64,000 nucleotides of DNA from Echinarachnius parma (GCA_037951105.1 JBAMJV010008231.1:1-64000), one strand, 5' to 3'; shown: positions 9,989 to 21,449, counted from the first letter of the stretch. Notes: generated by a model not told the origin, from the sequence alone. Program-made: numbers and translations.

Positions 9989-12819
9989 TTATTCACCTTC
10001 ATGTATCCTCATGTGACTATTCAGATGACCTTTTTGAGAGTAAGCCTTCGTACAGACATTGCACCTGAAAGGTTTTTCACCATTATGTGTCCTCATGTGA
10101 ACAGTCAGATTACTCTTCCCAGAAAAACTCTTTGTACACACATTGCAACTGTAAGGTCTTTCACCTGTATGTGTCCTCATGTGATCCTTCAGATACCTTT
10201 TCTGCGAAAAACCCTTTGTACATACATTGCACATAAAAGGTTTTTCGCCATTATGTGTCCTCATGTGAGAGGTTAGAGTACTTTTTTGAGAGAAACTCTT
10301 TGTACACACTTTACAACTGTAAGGTTTTTCACCTGTATGTGTCCTCAAATGTTTCATCAGAAGGGCTCTAGATGAGAAATTCTTTGAACATACTTCACAC
10401 ATGAAAGGTTTTTCACCATTATGTTTCCTTATGTGAACGATCAGTTGACTTTTCTGAGAGAAACCCTTCGTACTCACATTACAGCTGTAAGGTCCTTCAT
10501 CTAAATGTGTCCTTGAGTGTTTTGTCAGAGCAGAATTGTCAATGAAAGCCTTTGTGCATACTTTGCAGCGGAACGGTCTCTCACTAGTATGGGTCTGCAT
10601 GTGTCTGATCTGATCAGTTTTCTGAGCGAAACCCTTTGTACATATGCTGCAACTGTAAGGTCTTTCCCCAGTATGCACCCTTGTGTGTACTGTCAGGACA
10701 GACTTAGAAGAGAAAGCCTTTGCACATACGTTGCACCTGAAAGGTTTTTCACCAGTATGAGTCCTTATGTGAACGATCAGTTGACTTTTCTGAGAGAAAC
10801 CCTTCGTACACACATTACAGCTGTAAGGTCCTTCATCTAAATGTATCCTTGAGTGTTTTGTCAGAGCAGATTTTTGCGAGAAAGTCTTTGAACATATCTT
10901 GCAACTGTAAGGTCTTTCACCTGTATGTGTCTGCATGTGCCTGATCTGATCATATTTCTGAGCGAAACCCTTTGTACATATGCTGCAACTGTAAGGTCTT
11001 TCCCCAGTATGCACCCTTGTGTGTATTGTAAGAACAGACTTAGAAGAGAAAGCCCTTGCACATACGTTACACCGGAAATTTTTTTCACCAGTATGTGTCC
11101 TCATGTGATTGATCAGATTACTTTTTTGAAAGAAACCCTTTGTACACACTTTGCACCTGAAAGGTTTTTCACCATTATGTGTCCTCATGTGAACAGTCAG
11201 ATTACTCTTCCCAGAAAAACTCTTTGTACACACATTGCAACTGTAAGGTCTTTCACCTGTATGTGTCCTCATGTGATCCTTCAGATACCTTTTCTGCGAA
11301 AAACCCTTTGTACACACATTGCACGCAAAAGATTTTTCACCAGTATGTGTCCTCATGTGAGAGGTCAGATTACTTTTTTGAGAGAAACCTTTCGTACACA
11401 CATTGCAAATGTAAGGTCTTTCACCTGTATGTGTCCTCAAATGTTTCCTCAGAATTGATCTAGAAGAGAAATTCTTTGAACATACTTCACACATGAAAGG
11501 TTTTTCACCAGTATGCGTCCTCATGTGATTGATCATACTAGATTTTTCTGAGAAACCTTTCGTACACACTTTGCAACTGTAAGGTCTTTCACCTGTATGT
11601 GTCCTCATATGTGTTACCAGAGTGGATTTTGTAGAGAAATTATTTGAACATACTTCACACATGAAAGGTTTTTCACCATTATGTGTCCTCATGTGAGAGG
11701 TCAGAGTACTTTTTTGAGAGAAACGTTTTGTACACACATTGCAACTGTAAGGTCTTTCACCTGTATGCATCCTCGAGTGTAATGTCAGAGCAGATTTTTG
11801 CGAGAAAGCCTTTGAACATATGTTGCAACTGAAAGGTCCTTCATTAGTGTGTGTCCTATAGTGAATGGTCAGTTTACTTTTGCAAACGAAAGCCTTTGTG
11901 CATATATTGCAAATGTAAGGTCTATCACCTGTATGCATCCTCAAGTGTATTGTCAGAGCAGATTTTTGCGAGAAAGTCTTTGAACATATCTTGCAACTGT
12001 AAGGTCTTTCACCTGTATGGGTCTGCATGTGTCTGATCTGATCATTTTTCTGAGCGAAACCCTTTGTACATATGCTGCAACTGTAAGGTCTTTCCCCAGT
12101 ATGCACCCTTGTATGTATTGTAAGAACAGTCTTAGAAGAGAAAGCCTTTGCACATGCGTTGCACCTGAAATGTTTTTCACCAGTATGTATCCTCATATGT
12201 CTAATCAAATTACCTCTCAAACTGAAACCTTTCAAACACATGCTGCAATTGAAAGGTTTATCACCTGCATGTGTCTTAACATGTCTTCCTAGGGCTCGTT
12301 TCCGAGTGAAATTGTTTGGACATAACCTGCAGCTGAAAGGATTTTTATCAGTATTTATCCTTCTTTGCTTCTTTGGGCTATGTTTTACACAGTTAGTCTT
12401 TGAACAGACATCACAACTAAAAGAGTTCTTATCCGTGTGAGTTCTAACTTGATCACATATATCCTTAGTGGAGATATCACATGTGTCTGGGTTTACACAA
12501 GAGCGTTCACTTTCAGGTCCCCTTAGATGACCTTTTACAGTGCAAGTCTTTGAACACAGGCTGAAGTTATCGGTTTTGCCAGCATATTTGTCACGTCTTT
12601 CGCACCAAACTTCATCACTGCGTATTCTTGATCGAATCTTCGAACGACATGTACCCACCACACCATCCTGAAGGGCCTGCTTTGCTAATTGAATCCTCGA
12701 GCTACATGTACCCGCCACACCATCCGGAAGGGCCTGCTTTGCTGCCACTTGTTGATTTGAAGAAGGAATGATCTTACCAGCAGAAGTAGTATTTTTGCAT
12801 TCAGGATGATTAAGATTTT
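9989..12819 (-). CDS. Terminal exon A: 28-finger C2H2 zinc-finger array
   Basis: The exon begins after the acceptor TTGCTTTGCAG (ends 12,820) with two bases completing a phase-1 codon, then NLNHPECKNTTSAGK, and runs to a TAA at 9,989-9,991 (about 944 residues). About 170 residues of linker and degenerate Cys-rich segments (TCTVKGHL, SCDVCSKTNCVKHS) precede 28 fingers of the form YxCxxC-x12-HxxxH joined by HTGEKP/HTGERP linkers. Finger 23 has lost its second Cys (CNVS). Fingers 13-14 and 26-27 lie in DNA blocks of about 165 bp that are nearly identical and 1,092 bp apart, which is 13 finger units. The likely role is sequence-specific DNA binding in the nucleus; the target is unknown. The N-terminal part is clearly paralogous to exon B at 13,316-15,747. 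Only about 0.5 kb separates the two, so A is best explained as an alternative last exon sharing the 5' exons at 18.6-28.6 kb. Confidence 0.85.
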
Positions 12820-12983
12820 CTGCAAAGCAATATGGACATTAATATATTTTGTTAATCATCGATTGGACTGTTGGGTCTCTTATACAGAACTGTATGAACA
12901 TTGCATAAATCAACAAATAGAGCGTAGCTTCTTTGTGGTTTCAAAATGTGTATTCCTAGTCATTAACTCTTTTAATTGATCGT

Positions 12984-12989
12984 TTTATT
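12984..12989 (-). terminator. Candidate poly(A) signal for zinc-finger exon B
   Basis: AATAAA on the minus strand, 327 bases past the exon B stop and before the acceptor of exon A. If used, exon B forms a complete last exon. Confidence 0.4.
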
Positions 12990-13315
12990 TTATCCAAACT
13001 GCATGAATTATTCAATTATTTTGAGTCCTTTCACCCAAACATATAACATGAAAACAAGACAAAATAAACAATGTTTTATCTCCTTTTAGTCAATTAATTA
13101 TTTGTCAATGATGTTTACTTAAAACACATATAGAGTCATTTTTTTATGCTGACATGCACAGACAAAAGCGATTGCAACTCGGTTAATGTTACAATAAAGA
13201 AAGAACAAAATTCTACAGTCCGCTTACGGGCCTAGCAAACTTCAATATTCTTGGGTAGAAACATTGAACACTCTACAATGGTTCACAAGCATACATTTGT
13301 GCAAAGCTTTCAAAA

Positions 13316-15747
13316 CTACACCACAGGGGAAATATGTGTTCTCATGTGATCGATCAGATGACTGTTTTGACAGTAACCCTTCAAACACACATTGCAACTG
13401 TAAGGTTTTCCACCTGTACGTGTCCTCAAATGTTTTGTCAGAGTAGATTTTGTACAAAACTTCTTTGAACATGTTTCACAACTGAAAGGTTTTTCACCAG
13501 TATGTGTCCTCATGTGTTCGATCAGATGACGATTTTGGGAGTATCCCTTCGTACACACATTGCAGCTGTAAGGATATTCACCTGTATGTGTCCATACATG
13601 TTGTATCAGAGCCAATTTTGTAGAGAAATTCTTTGAGCATGTTTCACAACTGAAAGGTTTTTCACCAGTATGTTTCCTCATGTGATCGTTTAGACAACTT
13701 TTTTGAGAGAAACCCTTCGTACACAGAGTGCAACTGTAAGGGTATTCACCTGTATGTGTCCATACATGTTTTAACAGAGCGCATTTTGTAGTGAAGTTCT
13801 TTGAACATGTTTCACAACTGAAAGGTTTTTCACCAGTATGTGTCCTCATGTGATTGTTCAGAGCATTTTTTTGAGTGAAATCCTTCATACACAAATTGCA
13901 ACTGTAAGGTCTTTCACCTGTATGTGTCCTCATATGTGTTACCAGAGTCGATTTATTAGAGAAATTCTTTGAACATGTTTCACAACTAAAAGGTCTTTCA
14001 CCTGTATGTGTCCTCATGTGGACAGTCAGATAATGTTTTTGAGAGAAATCCTTTGTACACACATTGCAACTGTAAGGTCTTTCTACTCTTTCACCGGTAT
14101 GTGTCTTTAAATGCCTTATCAGAGCTGATTTTCTAGAGAAATTCTTTGAACATACTTCACACATATAAGGTTTATGTGTCCTCATATGAGCGGTCAGGTG
14201 ACTTTTGCAAGAGAAATTCTTTGTGCATATTTTGCAAATGAAAGATCTTGTATGCAATCGCGAGTGTATGGTCAGAGTATATTTGTCGAAGAAAGCCTTT
14301 TTACATACATTGCAACTGTAAGGTCTTGTATGCAATCGCGAGTGTATGGTCAGAGTATATTTGTCGAAGAAAGCCTTTTTACATACATTGCAACTGTAAG
14401 GTTTTTCACCTGAGTGTGTCCTCATGTGAAGGATGAGATGAGTTGTATGAGAGAAACCCTTCTTACATACATTGCAACTGTAAGGTCTTTCACCTGTATG
14501 TATCCTCGAGTGTTTGGTCAGAGTAGATTTATTGGAGAAAGTCTTTTCACATACATTGCAACTGTAAGGTCTTTCACCTGTATGTGTCCTTGTGTGTGTT
14601 GTCAAAGCAGAACTTGAAAAGAAGGCTTTTGAACATATTTTGAAACTGCAGGGTCTTTCACCTGTATGTGTCCTCATGTGCTCGATCAGATGACTTATCT
14701 GAGAGAAACCCTTCTTACACTCATTGCAACTGAAACGTCTTTCACCTGTATGTATCCTTGAGTGTTGGGTCAGAATAGAATTGCGGGAAAAAGCCTTTTT
14801 ACATACGTTGCAACTGAAAGGTCTTTCACCTGTATGTGTCCTCATGTGCCTGATCTGATCACTTTTCCAAGAGAAAGCCTTTGTACATATGTTGCAACTG
14901 TAAGGTCTTTCACCTGTATGTGTCCTCATGTGCCTGATCTGATCAATTTGCTGAGAGAATGCCTTTGTACATATGTTGCAACTGTAAGGTCTTTCACCTG
15001 TATGTGTCCTCATGTGCCTGATCTGATCACTTTTCCTAGAGAAGGCCTTTGTACATATGTTGCAACTGTAAGGTCTTTCCCCAGTATGCAGCCTTGAGTG
15101 TATTATCAGAGCAAACTTTGAAGAAAAGGCCTTTGTACAAACATTGCATCTAAAAGGTTTTTCACCAGTATGTGTCCTCAAGTGTATATTCAAGTCTATT
15201 CTACGAGTGAAACCTTTCAAACAATTGCTGCAGCTGTAAGGCTCTCCACCTGCATGCGTCATCACATGTTTTGCTAGTTCTTGTTCCCGAGTAAAATTCA
15301 TTGGACATATTCTACAACTGAAAAGATTTTCATCAGTATTCATCCTTGTGTGCTTTATTTGACTATGTTGTACACAGTTAGTCTTTGTACAGACATCACA
15401 ACTAAAAGAGCTCTTAGCCGTGTGAGTTCTAATTTGATCGCATACATCCTTAGTAGAGATATTGCATGGGTCTGGGTTTACACACGTCGATTGTCCACTT
15501 TCGGATTTCCTTAGATGACCTTTCACAGTGCAAGTCTCTAAACACGGCCTGCAGTTATACGGTCTGCCTGTATATTTGTCACTTCCATCTATCCAAACTT
15601 CTTCATGACTTGCACCCAGTTTATCAGTGTGTATTCTTGAGTAATGCTTCGGGCTACCCTCCTGAAGGGCCTGCTTTTCTAGATTTGAAGAGGGAATGCT
15701 CTTACCAACAGAAGTTGTATTTCTCACTTCCAGATCGTCAAGATTTT
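13316..15747 (-). CDS. Terminal exon B: 24-finger C2H2 zinc-finger array
   Basis: The acceptor TTGCTTTGCAG (ends 15,748) is the same as that of exon A. The exon starts AA AAT CTT (ENLDDLEVRNTTS after a phase-1 splice) and ends HISPVV-stop at 13,316-13,318, about 810 residues. About 150 residues with degenerate fingers come first, then 24 C2H2 units. Three units are damaged: finger 9 (CSFKIC) has lost its first Cys, finger 23 ends in Arg in place of the last His (LRTR), and fingers 12 and 13 are identical with a shortened linker (HTRP). Joined to the exons at 18,563-18,907, 19,953-20,096, 21,069-21,449 and 28,539-28,578 it gives an unbroken 1,113-residue frame, all junctions being phase 1. It is presumably a nuclear DNA-binding regulator; no KRAB or other known effector domain was recognised. 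Confidence 0.88.
14247..14402. repeat. Perfect 78-bp tandem duplication inside exon B
   Basis: Two consecutive 78-bp units beginning CTTGTATGCAATCGCGAGTG appear identical and encode fingers 12 and 13. The unit is 26 codons, not the usual 28, because the linker is shortened. The identity implies a very recent finger gain. Confidence 0.9.
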
Positions 15748-15796
15748 CTGCAAAGCAACATAGACATTAATAATCATCAGTTGGCATAAAGCTTAA

Positions 15797-16541
15797 GGGG
15801 AAGTTTCCCCAAGTACTAATGTGGATTTAATAAGAGAACAATTTTAGAGCCCAATGGTGAAAGTTTGAGCTAATTTAGAATTTTAATTAAAAAGTTAAGA
15901 TTTTGGTAATTTTTGTTTGCCACACTTTTGCCATCATCTGTGATGCCATAGTCAACTTTCCATTGACTCTAGATACATATACAGTCAAACCTGTCTTAGC
16001 GGCCACCTGTATATAGCAGCCAACCTGCCTATAGTGGCCACTCAAAGTGATCCATTGCAAAGAAAAACAGTGTAATTGAACCTGTCTATAGAGGTCACCT
16101 GTCTACAGTGGCCACATTTCTTGTGACCCTTGGGTGGCCACTATACACAGTTTTGAGTGTATAGTTATATTTTTCCATTCTTTGTGGATTTCACTGGACC
16201 TGGTGAGGAACTTTTACCTTAAATACATGATCATTTACCTCTTCTCTATTAAACAGATCTGAAAACAAGAGTAGAGGGATGATGCTTGTTCATGAAAAGT
16301 TACATTTTGTGAACTTTTGTTGTACAGTTCCAATGGGAGTTGTTCTGTGACATTACATATTTAGCAAAGAGCCATCTAAGAAGTCAGTAAACAATATTTT
16401 TTAAACAATATTTTGATCAAAACTTTGAAAAATCATCATTCTTGATTGGATTATCCAAATCTGCTCAAACTTTTGCCATTAGGTATCTAAAATTGTTCCC
16501 ATTTCACCCAATCTGCTTAAAAGATTGTAGAAACTTTCCCT
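15797..16541. mobile_element. TTAA-target miniature transposon (AGGGGAAGTTTCC ends) in an intron
   Basis: The left end TTAA-GGGGAAGTTTCCCC and right end GAAACTTTCCCTTTAG are inverted copies. A second copy begins at 63,864 with the same internal text (AAGTACTAATGTGGATT). Within it, about 15,985-16,165, lies a further insertion containing repeated GGCCACCTGTMTATAG-type phrases. The rest of the intron up to 18,562 holds the elements listed separately and no coding signal. Confidence 0.7.
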
Positions 16542-17133
16542 TTAGATCTCATTCAATATAAAAAATAAAAGTTATGCAGAGCTGCTGCTTTATTCTTTCA
16601 GTATCATCATTATCCCTGGGCCCGTTACAGAAAGGGAGACAGTCGATTGTAAGTTACAATTGATTGTATCATGTTTTCTTAATGCGCAAATCTGATTGGT
16701 TACAAAATGCGTAAATCTTCTGACTTACAAAGTATCTTACAATCAGTTGTATCACTTTCTGCAATGGGGTCCTGGTTATTTAGTAAAATTCAGATCAGCT
16801 CAATAATATTGTGCACATTCTCAACTTTCTGCAGAGCATATCAGTGACGGATATCAAAAGATTTATGTAGGTGCACAAGACCATTTTTTAACAGGCCAGA
16901 CTGTACCGATTTTATCTGGGTGAAAAGCAGCAATGTGGGATTAAATGCTTTTTGAAGGGCAATTTATCAGGCCTATAGTGTGACATTCGCATTGAAGAAA
17001 GAGAGCCCTTTGTAGTACACTGCAACATCACATGTATAACAAGCCAATTCTGCTGGTTTAAAACCTACTTCTCAAAAACACAAACGTAATGTCTTACAGA
17101 AACCTTCCCATACACAGCTTATATTAGCAGCAC

Positions 17134-17440
17134 CAGGGCTCAACTGCCTCCACACTTACATTTTTTTTGTCAGTGGCACGGTTGGGGCAGTGAAATAATT
17201 TCTTCCCCTTTTCTAGTGTCCCGAAACTATTATTTCATAATTGAACTTCTTACTTTTCAAGATATCATGTATCTTTCCTGATCAAACATGTGATTATAGA
17301 TGAAGTATGGCATGGCAGAAAATAAGATGGGTTAAAAAATCTGCTTGCCCGATCGGGCCACCACAATATGACTTTTATACATGTTTGCTGGCCCGAAGTG
17401 CAATTTCACTGGCCATGGGCCAGTGCAAGTGTTGAGTCCT
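17134..17440. mobile_element. hAT-like miniature transposon (CAGGGCTC ends), copy 1
   Basis: Begins CAGGGCTCAACTG and ends GTGTTGAGTCCTGG, with internal GCTTGCCCGATCGGGCCACC and GCAATTTCACTGGCC. The same element recurs at 47,781-48,116 and, inverted, at 54,290-54,624. Confidence 0.7.
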
Positions 17441-17519
17441 GGGTAAAGGCAGAGCCAGGTGGGGTGAGGGGAACGCAAAAATAAATGGGGCCTCATGAAT
17501 TTCTTCATTTGAACACAGA

Positions 17520-17860
17520 TATTCCCAAGATTTTTAATTTTGGGGGTAACCGTTTTCTGGTTGTCCGTCTGTCTAGTTCTCGTTATTGACCAATTGTCAC
17601 CAAACTTTGAACATATCGAGAAGCCAATGAACTGATTAGATTTTGGGGTCATGAGGTCAAAGGTAGCTCACAGTATCTCAAGAACCTGACTTATTGTCAA
17701 GAAACTTACTACATAAATGTATCTAAAAAAATAAGAGAATGAAGTAAATAGATTTTGGGGTTATGAGGTCAAAGGTCACAGGGCTCAATGCATACGTGTA
17801 AATAGCTCTTTATCGTGATATCGTAAGAATATTGAGCCAATGAACTGATTAGATTTAAAG
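17520..17860. repeat. Fragment of a dispersed repeat with GTCCGTCTGTC and TTTTGGGGTCATGAGGTCAA
   Basis: Shares GATTTTGGGGTYATGAGGTC and CACCAAACTTTG phrases with the repeat nested at 42,231-42,880, whose 3' tail GTCGAAGATCCATCTAGTTT also occurs alone at about 3,520. Confidence 0.6.
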
Positions 17861-18562
17861 GGTCGCTAGGTCACTCCCAACATGACTGGCTACACATCCG
17901 CGTCAAAAAAAAAAAGAGTCAAAAGGGTATCATTTTCAGCTATACGGCGTCATTGATGGTATTCCTTAAAAAAGGGGTGGTTTTCAGCACTCATTAGGAA
18001 AAAACAACCAAATGGGTACTTTTTCATGTGCACAAGTTTTCGATGTTAGGGTCCATTTTAGAGGTTGATGGATAGGGGTGGGTAGCACTTTTGTATAAGA
18101 GTGACCTCCCCCCCCCCCCCCCCCCCCGGTATCGTGTTGTATGATTGACCTTGCACTATTCTGTATTGCGGGCTATGATTCAGTGTACTTTTGCATCGAG
18201 ACACACAACCACACCAAATCAAATCTGACAACAGATCCAACCCAACCAAACCCAAATTGATATGGGGTGGTGTTTACAGAGCTTTTGAACATTTTAGATG
18301 TAAAATTCATTATTATTATTATTGTTGCTTTCAGTTCAGCTTTTTACTGGGTGCTGCCAGGCTCGATGCTGTTTGGATTTGGACTCAAGCCCGACAGCAT
18401 CCTGATAACATACCATGCTGAAACCAATAACAAATGGACACTACCCCAAATTGTCAATTTGGGTTCACTCTGGTTGTCTCAATGCAGAATGTACACTGAA
18501 TTTGGTCATCTGAAACAGAGCGACATAAGACAAAATATTTCTTTTATGTGCCCAAAACTTAC

Positions 18563-18907
18563 TTGCTCTACGATGTGTTGGATGACGTGCCTTCTTCCTG
18601 CGCATGCCTGCCTCAGTATCCCCAGAGTGCTCCCTAATCTCGGTTACATGTACTTCTTCTGACCCGCATCTATCACACTTGATTTTGTTCTGCACTGTAC
18701 CATCCACATAACACTGAAAGCGGCTACCTTGCAGTGCTTTGTGGCAGTTCTCACATCTAGCAGGCACTCGTCTGATGTCAAGTTTCTTTAACACAATCCG
18801 AGCCGTCTTCAGTTTGGGAACCTCACTCTTGAACCCTCTGGTGGCCAATGAGGGCACACTACTCAGACAGGAAATGCTTTCTTCACCAATGCGTTGATCT
18901 CCATCAT
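18563..18907 (-). CDS. Internal exon of the zinc-finger gene with a Cys-rich module
   Basis: Bounded by the acceptor CCCCCTTCAG and a consensus donor GAGCAA|GTAAGT; 345 nt, phase 1 on both sides. It reads DDGDQRIGEESISCLSSVPS, then a basic segment (KTARIVLKKLDIRRVPARC), then CENC-x10-C-x11-CDRC, a possible zinc-ribbon-like module unrelated to the C2H2 units, and a basic tail (RRKKARHPTHRRA) that could act as a nuclear localisation signal. The donor leaves one base (A) that joins AA of either terminal exon to give Lys. I do not recognise a named domain. Confidence 0.7.
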
Positions 18908-19034
18908 CTGAAGGGGGAAAAAACAACCAAAAAAGATATTTAAAAAAAAAGATATTACTGTAGGATAAATTCAAGGAAATATAGATTTTCAAATTTTACT
19001 TGCCCAAAAAGAAAATTAACCTGCCTCCTTACTT

Positions 19035-19772
19035 CTATACTCCGCACAAAAAGTTCCGCAATCGAGGTTTGCGCATTAATAACTTTTCTATTAGGTTATT
19101 ACCATTATTACCATTGATAAATTTGGTATCATTGGAAAGCGTGAATTCTCCCCTTTACATTGATATAACATTTTATATGAGTATTTCATCATGGAATGTG
19201 CATTGCATCCGAATGTAGGGCAAAGTAAAAAAATGAAATGTTGCAAAATGCACTGATTCTGTCAACAAAGGGCGTTCCTTTTGTTTGAAGAATAAAATGT
19301 GGCTTGAATGCCTAGTACGTTATTACCATTCATAAATTTGGTATCATTGTAAAGCGTGAATCCTCCTCTTTACATTGATATAACATTTGCTATGGATATT
19401 TTATCATGGAATGTGCATTACATCCGAATGTAGGGCAAAGTAAAAAATGAAATGTTGCAAAATGCACTGATTTTGTCAACAGTATGCCTTCCTTTTGTTT
19501 GAAGATTAAAACGTGGCTTGAATGCATTACCAACTCACCCCATTCAAGCCAAGGACAAAATCAGTGCATTTTGCAACATTTCACTTTTGACTTTGCCATA
19601 CATTTGGATGCAATGCACATTCCATAATAAAATATTCATAGCAAATGTTATATCAATGTAAAGAGGAGGATTCACGCTTTCCAATGATACCAAATTTATC
19701 AATGGTTATAGCGTAATAACAAAGTTATTAATGTGCAAACCTCGATTGCGGAACTTTTTATGCGAGGTATAG
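19035..19772. mobile_element. 738-bp inverted-repeat element with long arms
   Basis: The ends are CTATACTCCGCACAAAAAGT and the complement ACTTTTTATGCGAGGTATAG, with arms of about 200 bp (shared TTGGAAAGCGTGAAT / ATTCACGCTTTCCAA). The left arm is also present as a partial direct duplicate (near 19,320-19,470). It lies in an intron of the zinc-finger gene. Confidence 0.8.
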
Positions 19773-19952
19773 ATGAGATTTACACTTTCTCTTGAACAGA
19801 AATGCTAGTTGCCTGAATAACTTGTTTTTCAATTGCCCCAAGCAATCAGGCAAGGCTAGTGTTTAAACCTGACATACATAACACCAAGTATAATTTAGGC
19901 TAGGGCTGGCATAGGCCCCTTGTAGTAGTACATTCCCTTGTTCCTTTCTCAC

Positions 19953-20096
19953 CTTCAATGTTCACAGTCACCATCTCCACTTGCTGATCATGTGACACAT
20001 CAGGTGATTCCATGCCAGCCTTCTGTGGTCTGTCAATCTCACCACCAAGTGAACCCTCAGGTAGAGCATCCAAACAACTATCCACTTCAGGTGGTC
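19953..20096 (-). CDS. Internal 48-residue exon of the zinc-finger gene
   Basis: Acceptor TGTCTTTTAG and donor GAAG|GTGAGA enclose 144 nt, phase 1 on both sides: GPPEVDSCLDALPEGSLGGE, then a PESPDVSHDQ-like stretch (MESPDVSHDQQVEMVTVNIE). The phrase SPDVSHDQ resembles the PPDPSSHDQ repeats of the next exon upstream, so the two exons probably share origin. Acidic and without a known domain; likely part of the unstructured N-terminal region. Confidence 0.65.
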
Positions 20097-20180
20097 CTAA
20101 AAGACATGAATGAAATTCAATAAAACTCACTGAAAATGATACATTAAATAAATGTCATACAGTCACTAAGAATATGTCCT

Positions 20181-20487
20181 GGGGGGTGTTTCACAAAGAT
20201 CCAAAGTTTAACTTAACTCTCAGTTGGACTGGTAAGCCATGGTAAGCCATTTGTAGCCTTGGAATAAAATATACTCAAAAGTAAAAATGCAAGTATTTTT
20301 GTTTTTTTCATCAATTTAACATGCAGAACATAAAATGTCCTTGATAATAGGAACATATTAAAATAAACAACAAACAACATTTTATGCATTTTAAGAGTAC
20401 TTTTACCATTTTTTTCTTCAAAGAAATGAACGGCTTACCATACTTCTTAGAGTTAAATAAACTTAGGATTTTTGTGAAACACCCCCC
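20181..20487. mobile_element. ~307-bp miniature inverted-repeat element
   Basis: The left end GGGGGGTGTTTCACAAAGAT pairs with the right end TTTTTGTGAAACACCCCCC; the arms continue imperfectly (AGTTTAACTTAACTC / GAGTTAAATAAACT). Confidence 0.8.
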
Positions 20488-20564
20488 TGGACTTTCTTAG
20501 TCCCCAAAATAGGTGGGTTGTAGTATACATGGAGAATACATGTTCATGTTATACCAAAATCTAT

Positions 20565-21030
20565 TAGTAGATACCCTGAGTTATTCAAGCTTGCTAAAGT
20601 TGTTCCCATCTTTAAAAAAATGACCCTTCCATTATGTAGTAACTATCGCCCAATTTTTCTTTTACCCTGTATTTCTAAGATATTAGAAAAATTAGTATTA
20701 TATGATCAGTGCATTCTTATTATTATGTAGTAATCAATATGGTTTGAGACGACAACACTCTACTGATCTAGCTGTTCTTGAACTATATGACAAAATAAGT
20801 ACTAAACTAGCTAACAAAGAATACGTAATAGGTTTTTTTTTAGACCCTTCAAAAGCCTTTGATACTCTTGATCACGATATACAGTATATACTTCTATACA
20901 AACTTAACAGAGGCATACCTTTATTATGGTTTAAGGATTATCTGGTTAATAGAAAGCAATTTATTGAATTAGATTCAACACAATCCGAAACTCTAATTGT
21001 AAGCCACGGGGTACCCCAAGATTTGATTCC
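20565..21030 (+). mobile_element. CR1/L2-like LINE fragment (reverse transcriptase)
   Basis: Encodes AKVVPIFKK, SNYRPIFLLPCISKILEKLV, then after a frame change SNQYGLRRQHSTDLAVLELY, FFLDPSKAFDTLDH and LIVSHGVPQ. These are consecutive RT motifs of non-LTR elements. Both ends are missing, and the fragment stops about 40 bp from the donor of the zinc-finger exon at 21,069, on the opposite strand. Confidence 0.85.
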
Positions 21031-21068
21031 AAATATTAAGTTTGAATTGAATATAATACCTCTCACAC

Positions 21069-21449
21069 CATCATCATCCTCCTGTTTGATCTCCAGTGAT
21101 AGGGTATAGTAAGCCACATGATCATGTGACGATGGATCAGGTGGTTCCATCTTCAGTCCATGGATCTCAAGACCTCTTGATTCCTCAGATGAACGGATGG
21201 AAAGATTTCTGTTCTTGTCAGGTGCTCCTATTTGATCATGTGACGATGGATCAGGTGGTTCCATCTTCACTACAACAATCTCTGCATCTCTGGATTCCTC
21301 AGATGAATGGATGGAACGTTTGCTGTTCTTGTCAGGCGCTGCTTCTTGATCATGTGACTGGGGATCAGGTGGTTCTATCTGCAGTCCAGTGAGCGTCCCG
21401 ACACTGGCATCTCCCAACGCAGGAAGACAACTCATCTCCTCAGCTTCTC
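21069..21449 (-). CDS. Internal exon with repeated EPPDPSSHDQ / SUMO-site-like motifs
   Basis: 381 nt between the acceptor TTCATCACAAAG and a donor GATG|GTGTGAG, phase 1 on both sides. The reading begins EAEEMSCLPALGDASVGTL. It contains a 39-residue repeat of about 2.5 units: (V/L)K/QxEPPDPxSHDQ, APDKN, S(K/N)xSI(H/R)SSEESR. The motifs VKME, LKME and IKQE fit the SUMO-attachment consensus (hydrophobic-Lys-x-Glu), a common feature of transcription-factor regulatory regions. An in-frame ATG at 21,435 offers an alternative start if the exon at 28.5 kb is not used. No globular domain was recognised. Confidence 0.65.

Noticed and set aside
9917-12440. Plus-strand open frames such as CPHVNSQITLPRKTLCTHIA repeats
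   Set aside because: They are the antisense shadow of the minus-strand zinc-finger exons; their periodicity follows the 84-bp finger unit.
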